Assembly (NCBI RefSeq): GCF_036895565.1 | Contig: NZ_CP145904.1 | Coordinates: 372,001 to 436,000, forward strand | Direction: 5' to 3' | DNA length: 64,000 nucleotides | Origin: Flavobacterium sp. KS-LB2 | GTDB taxonomy: Bacteria; Bacteroidota; Bacteroidia; Flavobacteriales; Flavobacteriaceae | In this document: piece by piece, positions 36,860 to 45,874 of the stretch | How the letters are laid out: the number at the start of each line of letters is the position of its first letter | How positions within the stretch are numbered: the stretch's first letter is position 1 | The notes under the pieces: model-generated | Database searches by the model: none | What the model was told of the DNA's origin: nothing | What the model saw: only the letters and a program-made list of their open reading frames with translations | Made by a program: the position numbers and the translations under genes

Positions 36860-39800
36860 ATGTCAAATCGTTTTGTCTTATTACCACTTATTATCCTCTT
36901 TTTTACCAACTGTTCCAAAGAAAATTCAGAAAATAAAAATGCTTTATTCTCTAAATTGGATGCTTCACAAACTGGAATTAATTTCCTGAATGAAGTTAAG
37001 AATGGAGCCGATATGAACATCTTCAAATACAGGAATTTTTATAATGGTGGTGGTGTCGCTATTGGAGACATTAATAATGATGGTCTTTCCGATGTGTATT
37101 TTACCTCTAATCTTGGGACAAATAAACTCTACTTAAATAAAGGAAATTTTAAATTTGAGGATATTTCTAAAAAAGCTGGTGTAGAAGGAACTAAAACTTG
37201 GTCTACAGGTGTAGTTATGGTCGATTTAAATGCGGATGGTCTACTCGATATTTATGTATGTAATGCAGGAAATAGTTCGGGCGATCAACAAAAAAACGAA
37301 CTTTTTATTAATAATGGCAATGGTACTTTTACTGAAAAAGCAGCGGATTACAATCTAGCTGATACAGGAATTACTACCCATGCAGCTTTTTTTGACTATG
37401 ATAAAGATGGGGATTTAGATGTGTATATTCTGAATAACAGTTTTATACCTGTAAGTAGTCTTAATTATTCCAATAAAAGAGACTTAAGAGATAAAGACTG
37501 GGAGGTTGCTGATATTTTAAAAGGTGGAGGAGATAGACTATTGCGCAATGATAACGGTAAGTTTGTTGATGTAAGTGAGAAATCAGGAATCTATGGTAGT
37601 CTAATTGGTTTTGGTCTTGGAGTAACAGTAGGAGATGTAAACGGTGATTTGTATCCAGATATTTATATTTCGAATGATTTTTATGAAAGAGATTATTTAT
37701 ACATTAATAATAAAAACGGAACCTTTACTGAACAAATACAGGGATGGACATCACACATTAGTCAATCTTCTATGGGAGCTGACATGGCCGATGTCAACAA
37801 TGATGGGAAAGCCGATATTTTTGTGACTGATATGTTACCAGAACCGGACGAACGTCTTAAAACGACTACGAGTTTTGAAAACTATGATTTATTTATTAGA
37901 AAAGTAAATCTGGATTTCTACTATCAATACATGCAAAACACGTTGCAAATTAACAATGGAGACAATCAATTCCTTGAAATAGCAAATCATGCCGGAGTTT
38001 CCAAAACGGACTGGAGTTGGGGCGCTTTGTTATTTGATATGGACAATGATGGTTATAAAGATATCTACGTTTGCAATGGAATTTATAACGATTTAACGAA
38101 CCAAGATTTTGTTGACTTTTTTGCCAATGAGTTTATGCAAAAAATGGTAGTGACTGGTAAAAAAGAAGAAATACAAACTATTATCAGTAAAATGCCGAGT
38201 ACGCCGATACCCAATTACGCTTTTAGAAATAATAAAAATTTGACTTTTACCAATGAAGCTGTAAACTGGGGGTTAGACACACCAAGTTTTTCTAATGGTG
38301 CTGCTTATGCTGATTTAGATAATGATGGGGATTTAGATTTGGTTGTCAATAATGTAAATATGGAATCTTTTGTATATCGAAATAACTCAGAGAAAAATAA
38401 AAAGAACCACTACGTTAAAGTAAAATTAAAAGGCGATAATCAAAATAAATTTGCTGTAGGAAGTGTGGTTGAGCTTTTCTCAGGTGATGAAATTCTTAGA
38501 CAAGAGTTAATTCCTTCTAGAGGTTTTCAATCGTCTATAGATTATGTAATGACTTTTGGAATTGGCACCAAAAAAGTTGATTCCTTGCAAGTAATTTGGC
38601 CAAATGGGAAGTCTCAAACAATTAAAAAAATTGCCAATAATAGCACCTTAAATCTGGATATTACAAATGCAAAAGAAGATTATGTTGCCAAAAATGCCAA
38701 ACTAAAACCATTGTTTACTGAAAAGAAAACAACTTTTTCAGCACACAAAGAAAATAATTACATTGATTTTGATCATGAAGGTTTAATCTCCAAAATGCTT
38801 TCTCAAGAAGGACCTTCACTTGCAATTGCGGATTTAAATGATGATGGTAATGAGGATGTGTTTATTGGTGGAGCCAAAGGGCAATCTGGTAAAATATATT
38901 TAAATAAAGGGAATGGTAATTATTTAGTTACAGTTCAAAAAGACTTAGACCTAGATGCTACTTTTGAAGATACGGCAGCTAGCTTTTTTGATGCGGATAA
39001 TGATGGAGACATTGATTTATTGGTTGGTTCTGGTGGAAATGAAAAAGTAGATCAGGCTAACTATAAAAACCGACTGTATTTGAATAATGGGAAAGGAGTT
39101 TTTGTGAAAAGTAAAACCAATATTCCTACAACAAACAATAATGTTTCTGTAATTGTATCAAATGATTTTGATAACGATGGAGATATTGATGTATTTATAG
39201 GAAGCCGAAGCGTTCCTGGTGTTTATGGAATTGATCCCAAGCATTTGTTATTAGAAAATGATGGAAAAGGAAATTTCACAAATGTGATTGACAAAAAAGC
39301 TTTCAAAATTAATACGGTTGGAATGATTACTGATGCCATTTGGGAAGACATTGATAACGATTCTAAAAAAGATTTAATAATTGTAGGAGATTGGACAGCT
39401 CCAATAATTTTTAAGAATAATGGACGTAGATTGGTTGAGTATAAATCCAACCTTACGGGATATCTTGGTTTTTGGAATGCAGTTAGTTGTGTTGACTTGA
39501 ATAATGACGGTAAAAAAGATTTGATTCTTGGTAATAAAGGAACGAATACAAATTACAAAGCGACCAATGCTAATCCGATCAAATTATTTACCAACGATTT
39601 TGATAATAATGGAACTATTGAACAAATAGCTACTAGGTCAATTGCTGGTAAAGATTTACCAATAAATTTAAAACAAGAATTAGCGAAACAAATTCCTTCC
39701 ATTAAGAAGAAAAATTTGAGTTATGTGGATTATTCTAAAAAAACATTCCAAGAATTATTCGCCAAAGAAGTAGTCGATAATTCGATTCAAAAAACGGTGA

Positions 39801-40177
39801 ATATTCAAGAAAGTGTAATTGCAATCAACAAAGGAAATGGTAAGTTTGAGGTAAAAGCACTGCCAAAAGAAGTTCAGTTTTCTTCTGTAAATACCATAAG
39901 CACTTTAGATGTGAATAATGATGGGATTTTGGATTTAATCTTAGGTGGTAATCAATATGAATTCAAACCACAATTCTCCAGTTTAGATGCTAATTATGGT
40001 AGCGTACTTTTAGGAAATAAAAACGGAACTTTTTCATGGATGCCTTATAATAAATCAGGTTTCTTCATTAAAGGAGAAGTGAAACAGGTTAGAATAATAA
40101 AAGATAAAAATAAAACGGTTTCAATTATAGCTGTTGTAAATGATAATACTCCTAAAATATTTTTACGCCATGAATAA
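36860..40177 (+). CDS. FG-GAP/VCBS repeat and ASPIC/UnbV domain lipoprotein (copy 1)
   Basis: The 1105-residue protein has a lipoprotein signal ending FFTNC (Cys18). The mature part is built of FG-GAP (VCBS-like) repeats, each with an Asp-rich calcium loop such as DINNDGLSDVYFTSN, DLNADGLLDIYV and DKDGDLDVYI. An ASPIC/UnbV domain (about 528-598, RGFQSSIDYVMTFGIG, VIWPNGK) sits in the middle, and a second set of FG-GAP repeats follows. Such beta-propellers bind ligands or partners in the periplasm or at the surface and need calcium. The next gene is a tandem paralogue of the same architecture. Function in this sugar cluster is unknown; a ligand-binding or substrate-handling partner of SusCD is inference. 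Confidence 0.9.
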   Translation: MSNRFVLLPLIILFFTNCSKENSENKNALFSKLDASQTGINFLNEVKNGADMNIFKYRNFYNGGGVAIGDINNDGLSDVYFTSNLGTNKLYLNKGNFKFEDISKKAGVEGTKTWSTGVVMVDLNADGLLDIYVCNAGNSSGDQQKNELFINNGNGTFTEKAADYNLADTGITTHAAFFDYDKDGDLDVYILNNSFIPVSSLNYSNKRDLRDKDWEVADILKGGGDRLLRNDNGKFVDVSEKSGIYGSLIGFGLGVTVGDVNGDLYPDIYISNDFYERDYLYINNKNGTFTEQIQGWTSHISQSSMGADMADVNNDGKADIFVTDMLPEPDERLKTTTSFENYDLFIRKVNLDFYYQYMQNTLQINNGDNQFLEIANHAGVSKTDWSWGALLFDMDNDGYKDIYVCNGIYNDLTNQDFVDFFANEFMQKMVVTGKKEEIQTIISKMPSTPIPNYAFRNNKNLTFTNEAVNWGLDTPSFSNGAAYADLDNDGDLDLVVNNVNMESFVYRNNSEKNKKNHYVKVKLKGDNQNKFAVGSVVELFSGDEILRQELIPSRGFQSSIDYVMTFGIGTKKVDSLQVIWPNGKSQTIKKIANNSTLNLDITNAKEDYVAKNAKLKPLFTEKKTTFSAHKENNYIDFDHEGLISKMLSQEGPSLAIADLNDDGNEDVFIGGAKGQSGKIYLNKGNGNYLVTVQKDLDLDATFEDTAASFFDADNDGDIDLLVGSGGNEKVDQANYKNRLYLNNGKGVFVKSKTNIPTTNNNVSVIVSNDFDNDGDIDVFIGSRSVPGVYGIDPKHLLLENDGKGNFTNVIDKKAFKINTVGMITDAIWEDIDNDSKKDLIIVGDWTAPIIFKNNGRRLVEYKSNLTGYLGFWNAVSCVDLNNDGKKDLILGNKGTNTNYKATNANPIKLFTNDFDNNGTIEQIATRSIAGKDLPINLKQELAKQIPSIKKKNLSYVDYSKKTFQELFAKEVVDNSIQKTVNIQESVIAINKGNGKFEVKALPKEVQFSSVNTISTLDVNNDGILDLILGGNQYEFKPQFSSLDANYGSVLLGNKNGTFSWMPYNKSGFFIKGEVKQVRIIKDKNKTVSIIAVVNDNTPKIFLRHE

Positions 40178-43100
40178 TTTTTTTAGAATAGGATTGGCAT
40201 CATTGCTGTTTATTGGTTGTTCCAAAAAAGAAGGGCAATTGTTTGAGAAATTGCCTTCAGAGGAAAGCAATATTACATTCAATAACCAATTGTTAGAATC
40301 CAAAAACATTTCCATTTTAGATTACCTCTATTATTACAATGGAGGTGGTGTCGCACTTGGTGATATCAATAATGATGGTTTGGTAGATATATATTTTACT
40401 TCCAATCAAGGAAAAAATAAATTGTACCTGAATAAAGGCAATAATAAATTTGAAGATATTTCGGTAAAAGCAGGTGTAGAAAGTCAAAGTGACTGGAACG
40501 CTGGTACGGTTATGGCCGATGTGAATGGTGATGGGTATCTTGATATTTATGTTTGTGCAGTTGTTGGAATTAATGGTTTTGAGGGTCAAAATGAGTTATT
40601 TATCAATAATAAGGACAACACATTTACCGAAAGTGCAGCAGAATACGGATTGGATTTAGACAATTATAGTTCTTCTGCAGCTTTTTTTGATTACGATTTA
40701 GATGGAGATTTAGATATGTATTTATTAAATCATGCTGTTCATTCTGAATTGTCTTTTGGAAAAGCAGATAGCAGGAATAAAAGGAGTTATGAGTGTGGGG
40801 ATAAGTTATTTCGTAATGATAACGGAAAATTTATTGATGTAAGTGAGCAGGCAGGAATTTTTGGTGGTGCTAATGGCTATGGTTTAGGATTGGCAGTTTC
40901 TGATTTTAACTTAGATGGTTTTCCGGATATTTATGTAGGGAATGATTTCCACGAAGATGATTACTACTATATAAATAATGGAGATGGGACTTTTACCGAA
41001 AGTCTGAAACAGTATTTTGGTCATACAAGCCGATTCTCTATGGGAGTTGATGTGGCGGATGTGAATCATGATGGTTTTCCAGACATTCTGAGTTTGGACA
41101 TGCTTCCAGAAGACGAAAAAGTTTTGAAATCAGCATTGGGTGATGACAATACTCAGATGATAAAAATGAGAACCGAAAAATTAGGCTATCATTTTCAATA
41201 CTCTAGAAATACCATGCAGCTAAATCAAGCTGGAAATCATTTCACAGAAACGGCTTTGTTGAGTGGTATTGCTGCAAGCGATTGGAGTTGGAGTACGTTG
41301 TTTGGGGATTATGATCAAGATGGAGAACAAGATATTTTTATAAGTAACGGAATACCAAAGCGACCTAACGATTTGGATTATGTGAAATACTATTCAAATG
41401 ATCAAATAAAAAGTAAAATCACTACAACAAAATTATTAGATAAAGAAGCATTGAAGAGAATGCCAAAGGGAAATGTGACCAACTATGTTTTTCAAGGTGC
41501 AGCTGATTTACAATATAAAAACCGCTCGAGTGATTGGATAGAAAATGATTCTATAATTTCAAATGGTAGTGGGTATGCAGATCTTGATAATGATGGTGAT
41601 CTAGATGTAATTACTAATAATACTAATGCGATTGCATCTCTGTATATTAATAAAACAGATGCAAAATCAAACTATTTAAAATTGAAACTTCGGTTTGTAG
41701 GAAAAAATACTTTTGGAATTGGAGCCAAAGTAATTTCCTATTCTAAAGGGAAAAAACAATTTAAGGAATTGCAGACTACCCGAGGATTTCAATCTTCATC
41801 AGAACCGATAATTCATTTTGGTTATGGAAAAACAACTAAAATTGATTCGGTAGTGGTGATTTGGCCAGATAAAACGTATCAAACAATAAAGAATGTTAAA
41901 ACAGGTCAAACGCTTACCGTAAAAGCGAATCCTAATAGAAAAAGCTTTGATTATAAAAAATTGCATCCGAGTATTTTACCAATTTTCAAAAAGCTGGAAA
42001 CTGGTTTAGGGATTGACTTTGTGCACCAAGAAAACGATTTTATTGATATTTTAAGCCAAAAATTAATCCCATACCAACGTTCTGATCGCGGTCTAGCAAC
42101 TGCAGTTGGAGATTTGAATGGCGATGGAAAAGAGGATATTTTCTTTGGTAGTTCTAAAGGTAAAAAAGCAGCAATTTATTTTCAAAATGCTAGCGGATTT
42201 TCTAAAAAACAAGATACAACAATTGAACAGGATTCTATTTTTGAAGATGCTTCAGCTGTTATAGGTGATTTCAACAATGATAAAATCAATGATTTATATG
42301 TGGCGTCCGGTGGTGGTGAAAATGCATCTAATTTACAAGATCGTTTGTATTTCAATAGCAACAATCAATTTCTAAGTAAAGCATTGCCTAAGTTGGTTCA
42401 AAATGCATCGGTTGTTAAGGCTTTTGATTATGATAAAGATGGTGATTTAGATATTTTTGTTGGAAATAATTCAATCAATAATAGATTTGGAAGCATGCCG
42501 AATTGCTATTTGTTGAACAATAATAAAGGTGCGTTTACTATTGTTGAGAATAAAACGTTTGACAAAATAGGAATGGTCACGGATGCTATTTTTAGTGATT
42601 TTAATAAAGATGGTAAAATAGATTTAATTGTTGTTGGTGAATGGATGAAACCTACTTTTTTTGCTAATAAAAACGGAAAATTCACAGATGTAACAGCAAG
42701 TGTTTTTCCAGAGAAAAGTAATGGGTTGTGGCAATCAGTGCTCTCTTTTGATATCGATCAGGATGGTGATGAGGATTATTTGGTAGGAAATTGGGGAATG
42801 AATTCTAAATTTAAAGCCTCACAAGATTTTCCGATGAAAATGTATTATGATGATTTTGATTCTAACGGATCTTTTGAAACGATTGTGGCAATAGAAAAGA
42901 AAGGACAATATTACACTACATTAGGTCTTGATGAACTTGCGGAACAATTCAGCGGAATGTTAAAAAAGAAATTCAATAGTTATAAATCTTTTGCGGGTAA
43001 AACATTGGTTGAGATTTTTGATCCAAAAATGCTCGAAAAAGGAACCTTGTTTGAAGTTCACAATTTGAAATCAGGTTATTTGAGAAATGATAAAGGGAAA

Positions 43101-43430
43101 TTTACTTTTGTGCCTTTTTCGAATAAAATGCAAGTGGCTCCGATTACCAGTTTTTTGAAGTCTAATTTTGATTCAGACGCGAAAGAGGAAGTTTTTGCAG
43201 CAGGAAACTACTTTGGAGTTTCACCTTATCACAGTAGATTTGATGGTTTTTCAGGTGCTTTAATCAAAAACGATAGAACCATATTTTTAGGTAATCAAAT
43301 AGGAATTGATTTGACTCAAAAGGCAGTTAGGCACTTGGATATTGTTAATTTCAATGGAAAGAAATATATGTTGATTACAATAAATAATAAAAAGGTAGAA
43401 TTGTATGAAATGCCTTCTGCTAAAAAATAA
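40170..43430 (+). CDS. FG-GAP/VCBS repeat and ASPIC/UnbV domain lipoprotein (copy 2)
   Basis: The 1086-residue paralogue of the preceding protein overlaps it by 8 bp. The ATG at 40170 gives a normal lipoprotein signal (MNNFFRIGLASLLFIGC, Cys17); the frame runs upstream to an ATG at 40140, which would spoil the signal, so 40170 is chosen. Calcium-loop repeats are plentiful (DINNDGLVDIYFTSN, DVNGDGYLDIYV, DYDLDGDLDMYLLN), with a UnbV domain at about 512-585 (TTRGFQSSSEPIIHFGYG, VVIWPDK), then more repeats. The sequence CSKKEG after the lipobox suits surface or outer-membrane localisation. The tight overlap suggests coupled production of the two proteins in similar amounts. Confidence 0.9.
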   Translation: MNNFFRIGLASLLFIGCSKKEGQLFEKLPSEESNITFNNQLLESKNISILDYLYYYNGGGVALGDINNDGLVDIYFTSNQGKNKLYLNKGNNKFEDISVKAGVESQSDWNAGTVMADVNGDGYLDIYVCAVVGINGFEGQNELFINNKDNTFTESAAEYGLDLDNYSSSAAFFDYDLDGDLDMYLLNHAVHSELSFGKADSRNKRSYECGDKLFRNDNGKFIDVSEQAGIFGGANGYGLGLAVSDFNLDGFPDIYVGNDFHEDDYYYINNGDGTFTESLKQYFGHTSRFSMGVDVADVNHDGFPDILSLDMLPEDEKVLKSALGDDNTQMIKMRTEKLGYHFQYSRNTMQLNQAGNHFTETALLSGIAASDWSWSTLFGDYDQDGEQDIFISNGIPKRPNDLDYVKYYSNDQIKSKITTTKLLDKEALKRMPKGNVTNYVFQGAADLQYKNRSSDWIENDSIISNGSGYADLDNDGDLDVITNNTNAIASLYINKTDAKSNYLKLKLRFVGKNTFGIGAKVISYSKGKKQFKELQTTRGFQSSSEPIIHFGYGKTTKIDSVVVIWPDKTYQTIKNVKTGQTLTVKANPNRKSFDYKKLHPSILPIFKKLETGLGIDFVHQENDFIDILSQKLIPYQRSDRGLATAVGDLNGDGKEDIFFGSSKGKKAAIYFQNASGFSKKQDTTIEQDSIFEDASAVIGDFNNDKINDLYVASGGGENASNLQDRLYFNSNNQFLSKALPKLVQNASVVKAFDYDKDGDLDIFVGNNSINNRFGSMPNCYLLNNNKGAFTIVENKTFDKIGMVTDAIFSDFNKDGKIDLIVVGEWMKPTFFANKNGKFTDVTASVFPEKSNGLWQSVLSFDIDQDGDEDYLVGNWGMNSKFKASQDFPMKMYYDDFDSNGSFETIVAIEKKGQYYTTLGLDELAEQFSGMLKKKFNSYKSFAGKTLVEIFDPKMLEKGTLFEVHNLKSGYLRNDKGKFTFVPFSNKMQVAPITSFLKSNFDSDAKEEVFAAGNYFGVSPYHSRFDGFSGALIKNDRTIFLGNQIGIDLTQKAVRHLDIVNFNGKKYMLITINNKKVELYEMPSAKK

Positions 43431-43464
43431 TATAATGACACACAAAATAATTAAACTCAAAAAT

Positions 43465-44820
43465 ATGAACTCTAAAATGTATCTTTTAGGTCTAATACTA
43501 CTTTTTTTTACATCTTGTAAAAAAGAGACCCCAATTAAAGTCACAACAGATGACTTCTGCGCTGCAGTTGATACAGTGACTGGGATTATGGTTCATGACA
43601 TATTTTCTCCGCCAGTTGCCAGTAGAATTTATGTGTATCCTAACGTTGCTGCTTATGAGATTATGGCTCAAAATAGCACCAAATATGAAAGTTTACAAGG
43701 TCAGCTAAAAGGATTAGATTCTATTCCTAAACTAGATCCGAAAAGCGGTGTAAACAAAAATTTAGCGGCGCTTATTGCGCATATTGAAGTAAGTAAGCAA
43801 TTGATTTTTTCAGAGGAAGCGTTAGAGAAATATAGAGACAGTTTATATGATAAATGGGGTTCTGAAAACCAAAAAGAATTTGATGTGTCTAAGGAATACG
43901 CATTAAAAGTAGTGAACAGAATCAAAATGTGGATGGGGAAAGATAATTATAAAGAAACTCGAACCTATTCTAAATTTTCAGTTGATGCAGAACAAGCTGG
44001 AAGATGGCAACCAACTCCTCCATCTTACATGGATGGTGTTGAGCCACATTGGGGTGAAATTAGGACTTTAGTTATGGATTCGGCATCTCAATTTAAGCCC
44101 ATTCCAGCTTATCCGTTTTCCACGGACAAAAATTCGCTTTTTTACAAAGAAGCAAAAGAAACGTATGATGTTGGGAATATGATATCTAAAAAATTGATTG
44201 AAGTTGAGAAAAATCAAAGTAAACCAATTCCTGAAGAATCAGCAATTGCCTCGTTTTGGGATTGTAATCCGTATGCGACAGTTGTTCAGGGACATATGAT
44301 GTTTGCAAAGAAGAAAAATACACCGGATGCTCATTGGATTAACATTACTAAAATAGCGTTAAAAAAATCAAAAGCAGATTTTGATACTACCGTGTTTGCT
44401 TATACGTTAACCTCAATTGGGATTTTTGAAAGTTTCATCAGTTGTTGGGACGAAAAGTATAGAAGTAATGTGGTGAGACCTGAAACGTATATTAATCAAA
44501 ATATAGACGAAAACTGGAGACCACAATTACAAACACCTCCTTTTCCGGAATATGTAAGCGGACATTCAGTGGTTTCCTCATGTTCAGCAGTTATTCTAAC
44601 ATCTATTTTTGGAGATAATTTTAGCTATATAGATGATTCAGAAGTCCCTTTTGGGCTGCCAAAAAGATCTTTCAAATCATTTAAGCAAGCGGCGGCAGAG
44701 GCTTCAATTAGTAGGCTTTACGGAGGTATTCATTATAGAGCTGCTATTGAAAATGGTATTACACAAGGCAATAATATAGGGGGGTATATTAATAATAAAT
44801 TAAAGATGATTAAAAAATAA
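43465..44820 (+). CDS. Vanadium-dependent haloperoxidase / PAP2-like lipoprotein
   Basis: The roughly 452-residue lipoprotein (signal ending FFTSC, Cys18, then KKE) has the complete vanadate/phosphate pocket of this superfamily: Lys331 with RP at 338-339 (K-x6-RP), SGH at 365-367 (preceded by Val, not the usual Pro), and SR at 416-417 with His423 (SR-x5-H). The Asp three residues after that His, typical of PAP2 phosphatases, is Ala here, which leans towards the haloperoxidase side. Reaction and substrate are not established. In-frame ATGs also occur at 43405 and 43435; 43465 gives the best signal peptide. It is part of the FG-GAP row and its stop codon overlaps the next start. Confidence 0.88.
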   Translation: MNSKMYLLGLILLFFTSCKKETPIKVTTDDFCAAVDTVTGIMVHDIFSPPVASRIYVYPNVAAYEIMAQNSTKYESLQGQLKGLDSIPKLDPKSGVNKNLAALIAHIEVSKQLIFSEEALEKYRDSLYDKWGSENQKEFDVSKEYALKVVNRIKMWMGKDNYKETRTYSKFSVDAEQAGRWQPTPPSYMDGVEPHWGEIRTLVMDSASQFKPIPAYPFSTDKNSLFYKEAKETYDVGNMISKKLIEVEKNQSKPIPEESAIASFWDCNPYATVVQGHMMFAKKKNTPDAHWINITKIALKKSKADFDTTVFAYTLTSIGIFESFISCWDEKYRSNVVRPETYINQNIDENWRPQLQTPPFPEYVSGHSVVSSCSAVILTSIFGDNFSYIDDSEVPFGLPKRSFKSFKQAAAEASISRLYGGIHYRAAIENGITQGNNIGGYINNKLKMIKK

Positions 44821-45737
44821 TGGCTGTTAGAAAAAAAATTATAATAGGATTTAGTGCCTTATTCTGTTTGTTTTTAGTTTGGTATTTGTTTATAAAAGAA
44901 ACAGATTATTGTATTTCGTTTAAAGTAAAAGCAGCTACGGGGACTGTTTTTCAGGGAATTCAAGAATGGTCTTCGATTCAATTGTTAAGAGATAAAGAAA
45001 ATTATACCACCTTAGAAAAGAGAAATTTTGATTTTATCAGACAAACAATGAAAAAAGGTGCAGTACAGATGGAATATTCATGGGACATTGTATATATAAA
45101 TGATTCGGTGACAAAAGTCAATGTTGGGATAAAAGATTTTAATCATAGCTTATACAATAAACTAACGGCGCCATTTTTTAACACTAAATTTAAACAAGAA
45201 CAAGTTAGAAAAATAGCTGATTTTAAGAAAGGGTTACAAGATCATTTAAAGGCCTTTAACGTAAAAATTGAAGGAGAGGGTTCTTCGGAAGAAACATTTG
45301 TAGCTTATGTTAATTTAAAAAGTGTTTTACAAGAAAAAGGGCAAACTATGATTAGCAATGACGCAAGTATCACTGGTTTTTTATTCGAAAATAAAATAAA
45401 AATAATAGGACGACCATATGTAGAAATTACAAATTGGAATCTAGATAAAGAAACGATAGAATTTAATTATTGCTTTCCTATTGATAAAAACACTAAAGTT
45501 ATAGCTGATAAAGTTGTGAAATTTAAAACTTTGCCCGTTATCAAAGGGTTGAAAGCTACCTATTATGGGAATTTTAGAACTTCAGATAGAGCTTGGTTTA
45601 CCTTAATGGATTATGCGACAAAGCACAATCTTAAATTGGAAAATAGAGTTTTAGAACATTTTCTTGCCAATCCTTTTAATGGAGGGAATGAATTAGAATG
45701 GGAAACTAAAATAATTATTCCTTTTACTTCAAATTAG
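44820..45737 (+). CDS. Membrane-anchored SRPBCC/GyrI-like domain protein
   Basis: The 305-residue protein starts with one hydrophobic helix (about residues 6-26), so it is tethered to the inner membrane, probably facing outward. The middle looks like an SRPBCC/START-type fold (about 30-145). The C-terminal part (about 155-305) resembles the GyrI-like or AraC effector-binding fold, with KGLKATYYGNFRTSDRAWFTL and a closing ETKIIIPF. No DNA-binding domain is present, so it is not itself a regulator of the AraC type; it may bind a small hydrophobic ligand. The ATG overlaps the stop of the haloperoxidase-like gene (TAATG), showing translational coupling. Fold assignment is moderate; function is unknown. 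Confidence 0.72.
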   Translation: MAVRKKIIIGFSALFCLFLVWYLFIKETDYCISFKVKAATGTVFQGIQEWSSIQLLRDKENYTTLEKRNFDFIRQTMKKGAVQMEYSWDIVYINDSVTKVNVGIKDFNHSLYNKLTAPFFNTKFKQEQVRKIADFKKGLQDHLKAFNVKIEGEGSSEETFVAYVNLKSVLQEKGQTMISNDASITGFLFENKIKIIGRPYVEITNWNLDKETIEFNYCFPIDKNTKVIADKVVKFKTLPVIKGLKATYYGNFRTSDRAWFTLMDYATKHNLKLENRVLEHFLANPFNGGNELEWETKIIIPFTSN

Positions 45738-45769
45738 AGTATAATTTTTTATCAATAATTTAAAATTAT

Positions 45770-45804
45770 CGAAAACGTTTTCGGGTCTTCCGAAAACGTT
45801 TTTG
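45770..45804 (+). promoter_or_regulatory. Paired LacI-type operators upstream of the SLC45-like transporter gene
   Basis: CGAAAACGTTTTCG (45770-45783, perfect) and CGAAAACGTTTTTG (45791-45804, one change) have centres 21 bp apart. They lie 33 bp after the stop of the GyrI-like gene and 70 bp before the transporter start, which marks the beginning of a separately controlled transcript. Confidence 0.85.
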
Positions 45805-45874
45805 TTTTTATAATGTATTTAATTGGCAATATTAAAATTAATTTTAGAAAAAATTAACAAATTAACCAACCAGA

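Noticed and set aside
36860..43430. Possible calcium-binding RTX or S-layer interpretation of the Asp-rich repeats
   Set aside because: The DxDxDG loops occur in the FG-GAP pattern with FFDYDxDGDLD-type strands and UnbV domains; no GGxGxD nonapeptide blocks.
44455..44830. Calling the PAP2-like lipoprotein a plain acid phosphatase
   Set aside because: The K-x6-RP, SGH and SR-x5-H residues are shared by both groups, but the Asp three residues after the last His, usual in phosphatases, is Ala, so the haloperoxidase label is kept with caution.
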